Shown here in pieces: positions 46,645-55,187 of a stretch of 64,000 nucleotides of DNA. Location of the stretch: NCBI GenBank assembly GCA_013216015.1, contig JABSOI010000026.1, positions 1 through 64,000 of the forward strand, in the 5' to 3' direction. This stretch comes from Alteromonadaceae bacterium. Lineage in GTDB: Bacteria; Pseudomonadota; Gammaproteobacteria; Enterobacterales; Alteromonadaceae. The stretch's first letter is position 1, and every line of letters starts with the position of its first letter. The notes beneath the pieces are model-generated. The model saw only the letters and a list, made by a program, of their open reading frames with translations. It was not told the origin of the DNA and did not search any database. Made by a program: the position numbers and the translations under genes.

Positions 46645-47922
46645 CTAGTTATTATCTGAGTCTAAAGATAATTTCCTATTATATAAATTTTTCATATCGT
46701 CCAATATTTCTTTTCTTAATAATGGAACCAAGCATAGAATTGAACCGATGCCACCAATCCACATTGCAGGACTAAGACCAACAAGTTTGATACACAGTGA
46801 AGTAAATAAACTACTCAACGGAATGGCACCCCAAACCAAGAATCGTTGTACGGCGTTTACGCGACCCAATAATTCGGTTGGCGTCACAGTTTGTCTAATA
46901 GTCATCGCTGTTGGAGTGAAAGCCCCTTCACCAATACCATGGAATACACTCACTGCAATAAGGCCTATAATAGAGTTGAAATGCCCCATAACTGGGACCA
47001 GTGCAATGCCGATGACTGACACGGTGGCACCAAATACTAAAACAAATGACGTACCGTATATTTTGGTTAACTTAGTACATATTAAATTACCAATAGGTAA
47101 TCCAGCAGCGGTAGCACCAACGATAAAGCCGATAACAGTAATGTCCAGTTTGAGTACTTCGCGACAATACAAGACCAGACTAAATTCAACCATGCATAGG
47201 AAAAATACATAAACTAAACTACATAGCAACATAGGTTCGAGTTTTCTATTGCTAAAAACAAACTTCAAACCTTCTTTTATGTCTTTTTTCATCCACCCTT
47301 TAACAATAGGTTTCGGCTCAAGTTTTTTTGATTGTGTTTTTATGCCCAGCAATGAAAAGAACGAAAGCAAGAATGTTGCGGCATTAATAAAAACCGTTGC
47401 AATCAAGCCGAACGTAGCAATCATTGGACCACCAATCATTGGGCTGAGTGTTCTGGCCGTGGATTCAGAAAAGGTTAAACGAGTATTCCCTCGTTGAATA
47501 TCAACCTCTCCAGAGAGTAGATCAGGCGTATACGACGAATAAGCGATCTGGAAAAACACTACAGAAACTCCGCCTATAGCCACCAATCCCATCAATAACC
47601 AAAATGTAAGAAAACCAGTCATAGCCAATATAGCAACAGTTCCAAATACAAAAAACTGAACTAAATCACATACCATCATGGTTTTTTTTCTTGGTATTCT
47701 GTCAATTATCGCACCGACCTGTAAACCGATAAGAAGAAAAGGGGCGAACATTGCAAATGGTAACAGTGTTGCTTGAGCAGCTGACGCCCCTATAATCTCT
47801 ATTGCCAACAATGGTAGTGCGAGCAATAATAATTGATCCCCTGATATACTAAGTGTTTGCCCTGCCCAGAGCATCTTAAAATCCATACTAAGTGGTGCGG
47901 ATTTATTTACATCTTTCTTCAT
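46645..47922 (-). CDS. MFS efflux transporter
   Basis: 425 residues with about 12 hydrophobic segments. The cytoplasmic loop IDRIPRKKTMMVCD at about 72-85 matches the conserved MFS loop 2-3 motif (GxxxDRxxRR). The layout resembles EntS-like and macrolide-efflux exporters. Within the nitrosourea cluster it probably exports the product and so also protects the cell. Lies directly downstream of the outer-membrane protein gene. Confidence 0.88.
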   Translation of the reverse strand: MKKDVNKSAPLSMDFKMLWAGQTLSISGDQLLLLALPLLAIEIIGASAAQATLLPFAMFAPFLLIGLQVGAIIDRIPRKKTMMVCDLVQFFVFGTVAILAMTGFLTFWLLMGLVAIGGVSVVFFQIAYSSYTPDLLSGEVDIQRGNTRLTFSESTARTLSPMIGGPMIATFGLIATVFINAATFLLSFFSLLGIKTQSKKLEPKPIVKGWMKKDIKEGLKFVFSNRKLEPMLLCSLVYVFFLCMVEFSLVLYCREVLKLDITVIGFIVGATAAGLPIGNLICTKLTKIYGTSFVLVFGATVSVIGIALVPVMGHFNSIIGLIAVSVFHGIGEGAFTPTAMTIRQTVTPTELLGRVNAVQRFLVWGAIPLSSLFTSLCIKLVGLSPAMWIGGIGSILCLVPLLRKEILDDMKNLYNRKLSLDSDNN

Positions 47923-47972
47923 GTTGAAATTTCTCTTAATTTTATATGAAAATTTAATGCTTTCATCAAGTA

Positions 47973-50210
47973 TTAATAATTGAAACGATGAGAGTATTTA
48001 AGGTATAAGCTTTTCTCTTTCTCTTGAGTAAAGAAAATAGATTGAGTACTGTAATATTCTTCTTGTAACGACCCATAGCCTAAATACATTGCCGTCCCTG
48101 GATTGGCTTGCCACTTGAGCAGTAAATCTGCAACAAAAGTATCTTGATTTGATAAGGCAGAGAGTTGTTGATTAGAGGTGATTTTCTGATTATCAACAAT
48201 AAAACGTAAAGACCATTTTGAGTCAAACTGGTAAGTGGCCTTAAATCGAGTTTGTTGACTGGAGAATATTTCTAGATCACTTTTCGAATTCAGCGTATTA
48301 CCTATATATAGTAATTTCAACTTAAGCTTTGGACCGACAGCATATGTCAATGATGACACGATTTGTTCATAGTCAGAAACCTCAGGTTTTTGACCAGCCG
48401 CTGGTTGGTAATTAATTGCTTCACCATTTGCGTAATTTAACGAAAAATTAAGATGTTGCAGCCACGCACTTTCAAAACCTAATTTATAATATTCTTGCTC
48501 GTAATTGGTAAGCTCCGCCAACAATGAATAATCTGATGCGCCCAACCTTTCGTTTTTATGATGAATATTAGCTGAAATAAATGTTTGCCCTTTTAATTCA
48601 GCTGTTACCTTCACTTGATTATGTTCATCCAAAATTTGGCTATCGACATTCCAAACATAGTTTGTATTAAGCTGATAGTTATAAGCAATGATCAAATCGC
48701 TTTGAGATAGTTGGCGATAAGCAATATTTTGTGAAATATCTTTAATTCCAACTCTGGAAATAAACCCTACTCTGGAGTTGAAATCATCAGAAATATACTT
48801 ACCCGTTAGGTTGTAATTCCAAACTTCACCTTGACGCTTTGCTGAAACATAAAACGCTTCTCCGTTGATCGAATCCTGGTTGTTATTTTCATCAAGTATC
48901 GCTAGTTGAGATTCCACCAACCAATTATCAGAAATGCGTGCTCGACCTTGTAATGAAATATTGGTGGAGTCTACAGATGAACTAGAGTAATTTGATAAGA
49001 ATGCACCGATAAATGAATCTTGATATAACGATTTTCTAATGTTGGTGACATATAGTAGAGAATCATCATTACTCCCTTGAGCATTTTCGTCATCTATCAC
49101 CATCCCAGCGATTGACCAGTCTCCAACTTGACCCGTGGTTCTCAACCCTGCACTCGGATTTGCGATTTTACGAGTGAAAAGTAAATTTAGAGGCGTTTCA
49201 AAATAACTTGAATTTTCAATGAAAAAAGGTCTTTTCTCAGGAAAATACACAGCAAATCTTTGATTAGTAACAACCTGAGGTTCATCTGATTCAACTTGCG
49301 AAAAATCTGGGTTAAGCGTTAAATCGGCAACGATACGGTCGTCCAATATAAACTTAGCATCAATCCCTATATTTCTGTTCGAACTTGAATCCCAGCCACT
49401 ATTAGTGTTGTCCTGAACAGTTTTATGTTTGCTGTCAGCAGATGTTGCAAATGGAGTAAGTTCCGTTTTTAATGACTGTCTTTGTATTTCAAGGCCATTA
49501 ATTTTACCTGACTGTACGAAGCGATTAGCTATGTCCGAAGAATAAGCCGGGAAGTACATTTCCTCATTTTTTCGTGGAATTCCGCGATAAACAAAAAAGT
49601 CCCAATTTTGAACATCGCCCGGTGGGAATCTTAATGTTGAAAAGGGTATCTTTATCTTCACAACATAACCATTACTGGTTTTTTTAGCCGAGGAGTCCCA
49701 AATGGGATCAGAAGATAAATCCCAGCCTGTGCTGAGGTTATACGAAGCATCTGTTTGTGAGCCGACAGCATTAGTCTGAAAACCTGACATTTGTTGTGAT
49801 TTTGGAAAGGTAATTAAATGAAGCGCAACTGTGTCCTCATCACCAGGAATGCCGTCTCGACTGGCAAAGGTTGAACGGATCAACTCAGGCTGAGTGTCGT
49901 AGCACAAAAACACGCTATAGATATTCTTGTCGTCATAAGACAAATAAACAATAGTTTTCTCGGATGTCTCACTATTATTTATAGGTGTTCTTGCGACAAA
50001 ATTCTCAATCCTATTGCCTGGAAGGTTGTCAATTGCCCCATTTTCCATTGCCCTTATATATGTATCCAATTCAGGCTCGTTAATAATTTTTTGGATATTA
50101 ACCGTATTGTCGTTTATCGTGAGGTTTAAATTTTTTGCCTGTGCACAACTTATATTTAGAATAAATAAAAATATAAATGTGGTGTAACTATGCATCTTAT
50201 ACAAAATCAT
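47973..50210 (-). CDS. DUF5916/CBM9-like outer-membrane beta-barrel protein
   Basis: 745 residues; signal peptide ends near SCAQA (a later ATG at 50195 would give a tighter one). Residues about 40-240 form a CBM9-like DOMON-type domain (KTIVYLSYDDKNIYSVFLCY, VKIKIPFSTLRFPPGDVQNW). The rest is a DUF5916 beta-barrel with the plug-like segment NQRFAVYFPEKRPFFIENSS near 315. The family is predicted outer-membrane and often sits beside transport genes. Here it precedes the MFS exporter and may be the outer-membrane partner for the product, or its receptor. Confidence 0.82.
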   Translation of the reverse strand: MILYKMHSYTTFIFLFILNISCAQAKNLNLTINDNTVNIQKIINEPELDTYIRAMENGAIDNLPGNRIENFVARTPINNSETSEKTIVYLSYDDKNIYSVFLCYDTQPELIRSTFASRDGIPGDEDTVALHLITFPKSQQMSGFQTNAVGSQTDASYNLSTGWDLSSDPIWDSSAKKTSNGYVVKIKIPFSTLRFPPGDVQNWDFFVYRGIPRKNEEMYFPAYSSDIANRFVQSGKINGLEIQRQSLKTELTPFATSADSKHKTVQDNTNSGWDSSSNRNIGIDAKFILDDRIVADLTLNPDFSQVESDEPQVVTNQRFAVYFPEKRPFFIENSSYFETPLNLLFTRKIANPSAGLRTTGQVGDWSIAGMVIDDENAQGSNDDSLLYVTNIRKSLYQDSFIGAFLSNYSSSSVDSTNISLQGRARISDNWLVESQLAILDENNNQDSINGEAFYVSAKRQGEVWNYNLTGKYISDDFNSRVGFISRVGIKDISQNIAYRQLSQSDLIIAYNYQLNTNYVWNVDSQILDEHNQVKVTAELKGQTFISANIHHKNERLGASDYSLLAELTNYEQEYYKLGFESAWLQHLNFSLNYANGEAINYQPAAGQKPEVSDYEQIVSSLTYAVGPKLKLKLLYIGNTLNSKSDLEIFSSQQTRFKATYQFDSKWSLRFIVDNQKITSNQQLSALSNQDTFVADLLLKWQANPGTAMYLGYGSLQEEYYSTQSIFFTQEKEKSLYLKYSHRFNY

Positions 50211-50440
50211 GTTCCTATTTTTTTAGCACAATATCTATATTCCGCCAAAATTAATCAGTCGTATCACGAGGAATTGCGTCATCCATAGATGCGCTGCCTA
50301 TGTGACAAAATCACATCTTTGGTTAGCGCTGTTTCCATAAATTCAACTGATTAATTCAGGTTTAAGAATATTCTTTAATACTGCGACTTCTACGTACCGT
50401 CAAGTACAATAAATCCATACGCAAATGCGTATCATGGTAT

Positions 50441-51358
50441 TTAATTACCCTTGTTATTTTTTAAAGATGAATACCAGTACCAAATGTAAAAGCACAGATA
50501 TCCACCCCAACCTTGCCACTGACTAAAGATTTGATGAATTTCTTCTGCCTGTGGTTTTTCATCCATTTCGTATATCATTTTGATAGCGTTGATCAACGCG
50601 GCATCACCAACAGGATAAACATCATACTGCCTAAGGCACTTTAATAATACATATTCACAGGACCAATTACCTATCCCGATAAATGATAATAGATATTGTT
50701 TTATTTCTTGTGTTGTTTGTTTTTCAAGATCTTTTTGTATATTTGGATTTTTTGCGAATTCATTTGCAATATTCAGCAGATACCTCGCCTTAGGTCGAGA
50801 AAGACCAATACTGCGTAGCTCTTCAATATCCATATCTTTTACATCACTTGCAGTAGGGTGCGAATAAAAAATCTCCCCTGCATATTCAATTTGACTGCCG
50901 TATTTTATGCAAAATCTATTTTTAATAGAGAAAGCTGCTGCCAAACTGATCTGTTGCCCTATAATTGCCCAAGTCAGTGCTTGGAACAGGTCTGGGATCC
51001 CAATGATACGTAATCCATTTGAAACAGAAAAAACAGTGCCAAACATCCTCTTTATTGCACTATCATTTAATCTGTCATAAAAAGGCTCAAGGTCAGCATC
51101 GATATCTAACAGCTTGCGAATATAAGCAAACACGTCAACATCTTTAATGCCATCATCACTTTTATATACAGTTTGTACATCTATATAACAATCTTGTTCT
51201 TCTAGTGAGACAAGGCAATTGTGTTTGCCCATTTCGACTAAAACAACAATTTTGCCATTAATATATTTGGCACGTGAATCGGCTGGGTCCCTACAAATTT
51301 GTCGGGCGCATTGCTCAAAATCAAAGTACTTCACTTTCTCTAATCTTAATTTATTCAT
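50441..51358 (-). CDS. alkA: DNA-3-methyladenine glycosylase II
   Basis: 305 residues. Helix-hairpin-helix-GPD glycosylase: the HhH is in LLSFIGIGNWSCEYVLLKC (about 223-241) and the catalytic Asp is D252 in YPVGDAALINA. FQALTWAIIGQQISLAAAF (125-143) is the conserved entry segment of AlkA. The N-terminal part (1-105) fits the AlkA N-domain. It excises 3-methyladenine and other alkylated bases. It is encoded inside the operon, between the DUF5916 protein and the PF09859 oxygenase, 98 bases after the latter. Confidence 0.92.
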   Translation of the reverse strand: MNKLRLEKVKYFDFEQCARQICRDPADSRAKYINGKIVVLVEMGKHNCLVSLEEQDCYIDVQTVYKSDDGIKDVDVFAYIRKLLDIDADLEPFYDRLNDSAIKRMFGTVFSVSNGLRIIGIPDLFQALTWAIIGQQISLAAAFSIKNRFCIKYGSQIEYAGEIFYSHPTASDVKDMDIEELRSIGLSRPKARYLLNIANEFAKNPNIQKDLEKQTTQEIKQYLLSFIGIGNWSCEYVLLKCLRQYDVYPVGDAALINAIKMIYEMDEKPQAEEIHQIFSQWQGWGGYLCFYIWYWYSSLKNNKGN

Positions 51359-51456
51359 GCAGATAATTTTCCTGAATTTTTCTAAAAAATTAGTATGTTA
51401 ACAAAAGTAATTGCTAGCCGGCAGCAGGTGTGCTTCGCATCGTGCAATATACAAGA

Positions 51457-52188
51457 CTACTTTGCGTCATGAAAAATAACACCTAACGAATATCGCTGTC
51501 CCGAATGGATCTGTGATACACCATGTCTCAAAATGACTTTACTATAGCCTCTGGCACTCACAACAGGCCGTGCTGATACAGCAAAAATTAATCCTTCCCC
51601 AGCGTTCAGAGTGATCACTGAGGCTCTGGACTGTTTTCTCGGGCGCTGTTCAACTAAAACAATTTCACCACCTTCAAAACAATCACCCTTTTGGTTTAAT
51701 GCAAAAATACTCTGCAAAGGGAATTGCATCTCTCCATAAAGATCTTGGTGCAAACAGTTGTAATCATCAGTGCCATATCTGAGTATCAATGGTGTAGGCC
51801 TATTTTGGCCTGCACCATGACATTCATCAGTATATTGTCTCAGCGTATCTGGGTATTTCTTCGGTATACCCATTTTTACATTCCAATCATTCGCAAGATT
51901 AACCAGCTTTGAATATAAGGTATGTCTCAACTGGCTAACCAAATTGGGCAACGGATAGCTGAAATACTTATATACGCCTGAACCAAATGAATACTGCGCC
52001 ATGGATATAGTAGAACGAAATTGCCCAACATCATAAAGTCCTAACATTGTTTTACACTCCTGTGGTGTCAACACTGCCGGTATTTTGGCATAGCCTAAAA
52101 CGTGTAGGTTTTGATAAATCAACTGCCAGTCAATGTTTTCTATCTTGTTTATCAAATCGCTATTTTCAATTTCTTTCGAAAGAACCAT
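51457..52188 (-). CDS. PF09859-type 2OG-Fe(II) oxygenase linked to alkylated DNA
   Basis: 243 residues, matching the family described as catalysing oxidative removal of methyl groups from damaged DNA (PF09859). Iron ligands: H147 and D149 in YNCLHQDLYG, and H222 in ILRHGVSQ, with R232 in QRYSLGVIFHD for 2-oxoglutarate. Conserved blocks VYKYFSYPLPNLV, GQNRPTPLILRYG and GGEIVLVEQRPRKQSRA are present. This family is usually found next to alkA or ada, as here. A second possibility, tailoring of the natural product, cannot be excluded. Confidence 0.85.
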   Translation of the reverse strand: MVLSKEIENSDLINKIENIDWQLIYQNLHVLGYAKIPAVLTPQECKTMLGLYDVGQFRSTISMAQYSFGSGVYKYFSYPLPNLVSQLRHTLYSKLVNLANDWNVKMGIPKKYPDTLRQYTDECHGAGQNRPTPLILRYGTDDYNCLHQDLYGEMQFPLQSIFALNQKGDCFEGGEIVLVEQRPRKQSRASVITLNAGEGLIFAVSARPVVSARGYSKVILRHGVSQIHSGQRYSLGVIFHDAK

Positions 52189-52453
52189 TCTACCAATCCT
52201 AAAGTTTCACCCAGTTTTTTTTGGGGAGGTTGAAGTCATACAGCTGTTTTATTGGCAATGCTTCATCACAGTATGTGGCATGAGAAATCTAACATTGCTA
52301 TTTTCGGTACCCTGACTCAGTGGCTCCTGTTCAGGATAACACCAGTGAGAGGGCCTGCATAAGTGACGAATTATATTTAAGCCGTCAACTTACAGCAATG
52401 CGCATCACTAATTAAATCAATTTATTAAATGAGTTTTTGGTTGCTGCTCATTA
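52189..52453. other. spacer between sznE-like and 2OG oxygenase genes
   Basis: 265 bases between genes in the same orientation. No terminator with a T-run is evident. A promoter for the repair genes could lie here. Confidence 0.35.
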
Positions 52454-53458
52454 TCATGATTTTTGTGATTTAACAGTAGTAACCGCTTCGAAATCAACCG
52501 CCATATCAGATGTTGTGTATTTGACACTGCAACTTTCGCCTTTTACAACATTAATGGAATGGTCAAATATCTGTACAGCCTGCATCCAATGAGTTGTCTT
52601 GTTATCTGGACTGTTTGTTATCATAACGCCTTCTTCAACAAGCGTAAGTTCAAACCAAAACACAACACCATCAACGACTGCATTTTCGGTGACTACAAAA
52701 TCTATTACGCCTGTTTGTTTAAAGTTATCAGTTTCAGAAAGTATTCTTTCGTAAAACATAACTTCGTTACTCACTAATTTATTTTCCCAGGAATTTAATC
52801 GTACTGGGAAATAACCTTGAGTAGAAAAAGTATTAAACATACTGATATCAAAATCTAATGCATTTGTCACCTGATTTAGATTTCGAACATCCTGACTTGA
52901 TAGTAAACCAGCTACTAACTTCACAGAAGAAGGGAGAATGATGGCATCTTTTGCAAGTAAAACTTCTCTTGCATGTCGTAATGAGGGAACAAAACCTTCA
53001 CCAAAAAATCCACAATCCACAGTTTCTGAGATAAGAACTTCAATATCTGCAGGAAGGTCTACACCAGGGATCAGATCCGTGGATATTTTATTTATTACAG
53101 TGATTTTATCTTGGAGGTTATTTTTCTTAATAATATCAGTAGCAATTTTTGCAATGTATGGATTGGCTTCCACGGTATAAACGTGTTTTGCATTATTTCT
53201 CGCAACATGCATTGCTAGCAATCCAGTTCCAGAACCAATATCCAAAACCGTTTTTCCACTCAGTTCCAGCATATTGATCCCATTGCCAAAACTGATATTA
53301 CGGTTAACATCGTTAAGCATACCAAAATGCCAACGAGGAATTGATTTGATTACGTCCTGATTATCCAATAATTGCACTTCTTCACTATTTTTTGTTAAAT
53401 CTTCCGTATAAAGATTTTTTTCGTTGCCATATTGGCCTTCTGCTTCTTTTATTGACAT
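52454..53458 (-). CDS. sznE: PRMT-like arginine N-methyltransferase (SznE-type)
   Basis: 334 residues. SAM-binding motif I TVLDIGSGTGLLAMHV (70-85) with acidic E97 in TVEANP. The PRMT double-E loop is ISETVDCGFFGEG: E145 and E154 are nine apart, as in protein arginine methyltransferases. The THW motif is KTTHWMQAV (T289, H290, W291). Small bacterial PRMT-like enzymes such as SznE/StzE methylate free L-arginine to Nomega-methyl-L-arginine, the substrate of SznF. Encoded two genes after the SznF-like enzyme, this is the expected first step. Confidence 0.88.
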   Translation of the reverse strand: MSIKEAEGQYGNEKNLYTEDLTKNSEEVQLLDNQDVIKSIPRWHFGMLNDVNRNISFGNGINMLELSGKTVLDIGSGTGLLAMHVARNNAKHVYTVEANPYIAKIATDIIKKNNLQDKITVINKISTDLIPGVDLPADIEVLISETVDCGFFGEGFVPSLRHAREVLLAKDAIILPSSVKLVAGLLSSQDVRNLNQVTNALDFDISMFNTFSTQGYFPVRLNSWENKLVSNEVMFYERILSETDNFKQTGVIDFVVTENAVVDGVVFWFELTLVEEGVMITNSPDNKTTHWMQAVQIFDHSINVVKGESCSVKYTTSDMAVDFEAVTTVKSQKS

Positions 53459-53473
53459 TACAACTTACCTCTA

Positions 53474-53770
53474 TCAATTTATTTTTATGAATCTTTCAAA
53501 TTCGGGTAGCATAATCGAAACTTTTAACTCATTAACTATATATGGAGTATTAGTATGTTTAATCATGCATTTCCGAGTTTTAGTTTTGTGCCATGGGCAC
53601 ATAATTGAATCACCAAGGTCCACACCATGTGTGAGTGGACCGCCACGATGTTTGCATGTCATATCAGTAATAAAACAACCTCCGGCATCATTTGTTTTCA
53701 CTTCGATATATTTATGCTTCGTTTTTAAAACTAACGGTAAATCGTGTGTACTAAACTTGATAATCGGCAT
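53474..53770 (-). CDS. small Rieske [2Fe-2S] ferredoxin
   Basis: 98 residues from ATG 53770 (an earlier ATG at 53836 would give 120). The Rieske site is DMTCKHRGGPLTHG and IMCPWHKTKT, i.e. C-x-H and C-x2-H. It contains no catalytic domain, so it is an electron carrier. The gene overlaps the end of the sznF-like gene by 20 bases (or 86 with the longer start), which points to coupled translation. It may pass electrons to the diiron centre of SznF, which needs reductant for its two N-hydroxylations. This pairing is inferred. Confidence 0.87.
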   Translation of the reverse strand: MPIIKFSTHDLPLVLKTKHKYIEVKTNDAGGCFITDMTCKHRGGPLTHGVDLGDSIMCPWHKTKTRKCMIKHTNTPYIVNELKVSIMLPEFERFIKIN

Positions 53771-55145
53771 ACTTGGTATAGTCTCCAATTGATAAAATTC
53801 GGTATTGGCAGCTATCCGATAGAACAAGGGCTCCATGCATTCTATTTTTCAGAATCACAACACAGTCACCTGGTCCTAAATCAGTAAAGCAGTCGTAGCC
53901 ATGGCAGAATCTAAGCAAACCACTATCGACGATACAAAATTCATCACCATCATGAACATGAGCAACAGAAAGCTCTCCTTGAGGCTCATCCAAAAGCGCC
54001 ACGGGGATATTATCAATATCGGCTAACACCGTTTCTTTAATATCTTTGGCCAACTGAACAAACTTTGGTCGATTATTCATCCATTTTACTTGGGCATAAA
54101 AATCATCTTCCATTATTTTTTGTAAAGCGCCGCTTGTTTCAATGCCTTTCACTAACTCGGGAATTATTTTGGTACCAAACTGGTCAATTAACGGGATAAT
54201 AATTTCGTTCAGTGTCATTGTGCCGTGATACCCATCAATATGAGCATGTTCTTTGTAATAGCGAGTATCGACACTTTTGCCGAAACACGCTTTGAGTAAC
54301 TTTGCAGTTTCTTTACAATATGGCCCGAAAGTATTTTCGGCATAAGTAATTGCACCGATATACTCGAAGAATCTTTCAGGAGCCGTGGTGATCGCATGAA
54401 AATAGTTATTATTTAACAGCGATGAATTCAGATAAAACATCCAATAAGCATGTGAATTCGTTTTTAGTCCAACCGAGCGGAGCGTTTCTTTGAAAAGTGT
54501 GCTGTGTTTTACTTCATGTTTACCGTAACCATATTCGTCGACCATGACTCTAAATAAAGCAGATTGAGTCTCGCCATAATCACCTTTTGTAAAACGGGCC
54601 ATATGTGACGATTCAGGTAAAAAATCTACTGCGTGTTGTATAAGCAACATCTGCGCAAGCAATTCTTTACAGTCAGAGTTGTTGATGATATCAAAAGATT
54701 TTGGAATGCCCGTTGTGGAATCTTTGATTTTTTCGTTGATATATTCCACAAAGGATTCTTTTGACCAGTTTCCATCAACGTGAATCATATCATCCAAAAA
54801 GCTTAGAGCCTTATCTTCAAGTAAAGGTAGCAACTTGGCCTTTTTGGCGCGAATCTCAGGGTTATAAACAGCCTTTAGATCCTTTACTATGTCTATAGAT
54901 TTTTCTGGTAAATAAAGGAAATCTTGCTCATATAGCGCAGTTAAAGTTCTATTAATAGTTAAGGCACTGTAATTGAAGATATTACCAGAGTGAATTTTCT
55001 CAAATTCAGTATACTTGAATGCTTGAGGCCTCAGCGATCTCATCCATACATTATTTGGTTCGACCCAATCTTCAGTATCCGAGTATATTGAATGCTCGCG
55101 AAGTGACTCCAATAAATCTTCAAATGTATCTGTATCATTTTCCAT
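53751..55145 (-). CDS. sznF: SznF-type N-nitrosating metalloenzyme (HDO + cupin)
   Basis: 464 residues. A helical N-terminal region (1-140) is followed by a haem-oxygenase-like diiron domain (about 150-340) and a C-terminal cupin (about 385-460). Diiron ligands seen: E178, E204, H214, E270, H300, D304 and H307 (the last three in HAHIDGYH). Cupin iron ligands: H396 and H398 in VAHVHDGDEF, and H437 in RMHGAL. As I recall, SznF from the streptozotocin pathway uses E189, E215, H225, E281, H311, D315, H318, H407, H409 and H448; every one is offset here by exactly 11. SznF hydroxylates Nomega-methyl-L-arginine twice and rearranges it to an N-nitrosourea. AAGGA precedes the ATG at good spacing. First gene of the operon, 42 bases from an IS. 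Confidence 0.92.
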   Translation of the reverse strand: MENDTDTFEDLLESLREHSIYSDTEDWVEPNNVWMRSLRPQAFKYTEFEKIHSGNIFNYSALTINRTLTALYEQDFLYLPEKSIDIVKDLKAVYNPEIRAKKAKLLPLLEDKALSFLDDMIHVDGNWSKESFVEYINEKIKDSTTGIPKSFDIINNSDCKELLAQMLLIQHAVDFLPESSHMARFTKGDYGETQSALFRVMVDEYGYGKHEVKHSTLFKETLRSVGLKTNSHAYWMFYLNSSLLNNNYFHAITTAPERFFEYIGAITYAENTFGPYCKETAKLLKACFGKSVDTRYYKEHAHIDGYHGTMTLNEIIIPLIDQFGTKIIPELVKGIETSGALQKIMEDDFYAQVKWMNNRPKFVQLAKDIKETVLADIDNIPVALLDEPQGELSVAHVHDGDEFCIVDSGLLRFCHGYDCFTDLGPGDCVVILKNRMHGALVLSDSCQYRILSIGDYTKYADYQV

Positions 55146-55179
55146 ATTTAATCCTTATTATATATGTAACATATTAATA

Positions 55180-55187
55180 TTTAATAA
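55180..55187. repeat. target-site duplication, left (TTTAATAA)
   Basis: The 8-bp TTTAATAA directly before the left inverted repeat is repeated exactly at 56162-56169 after the right end. This shows a transposition event and not a rearrangement. Confidence 0.93.
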
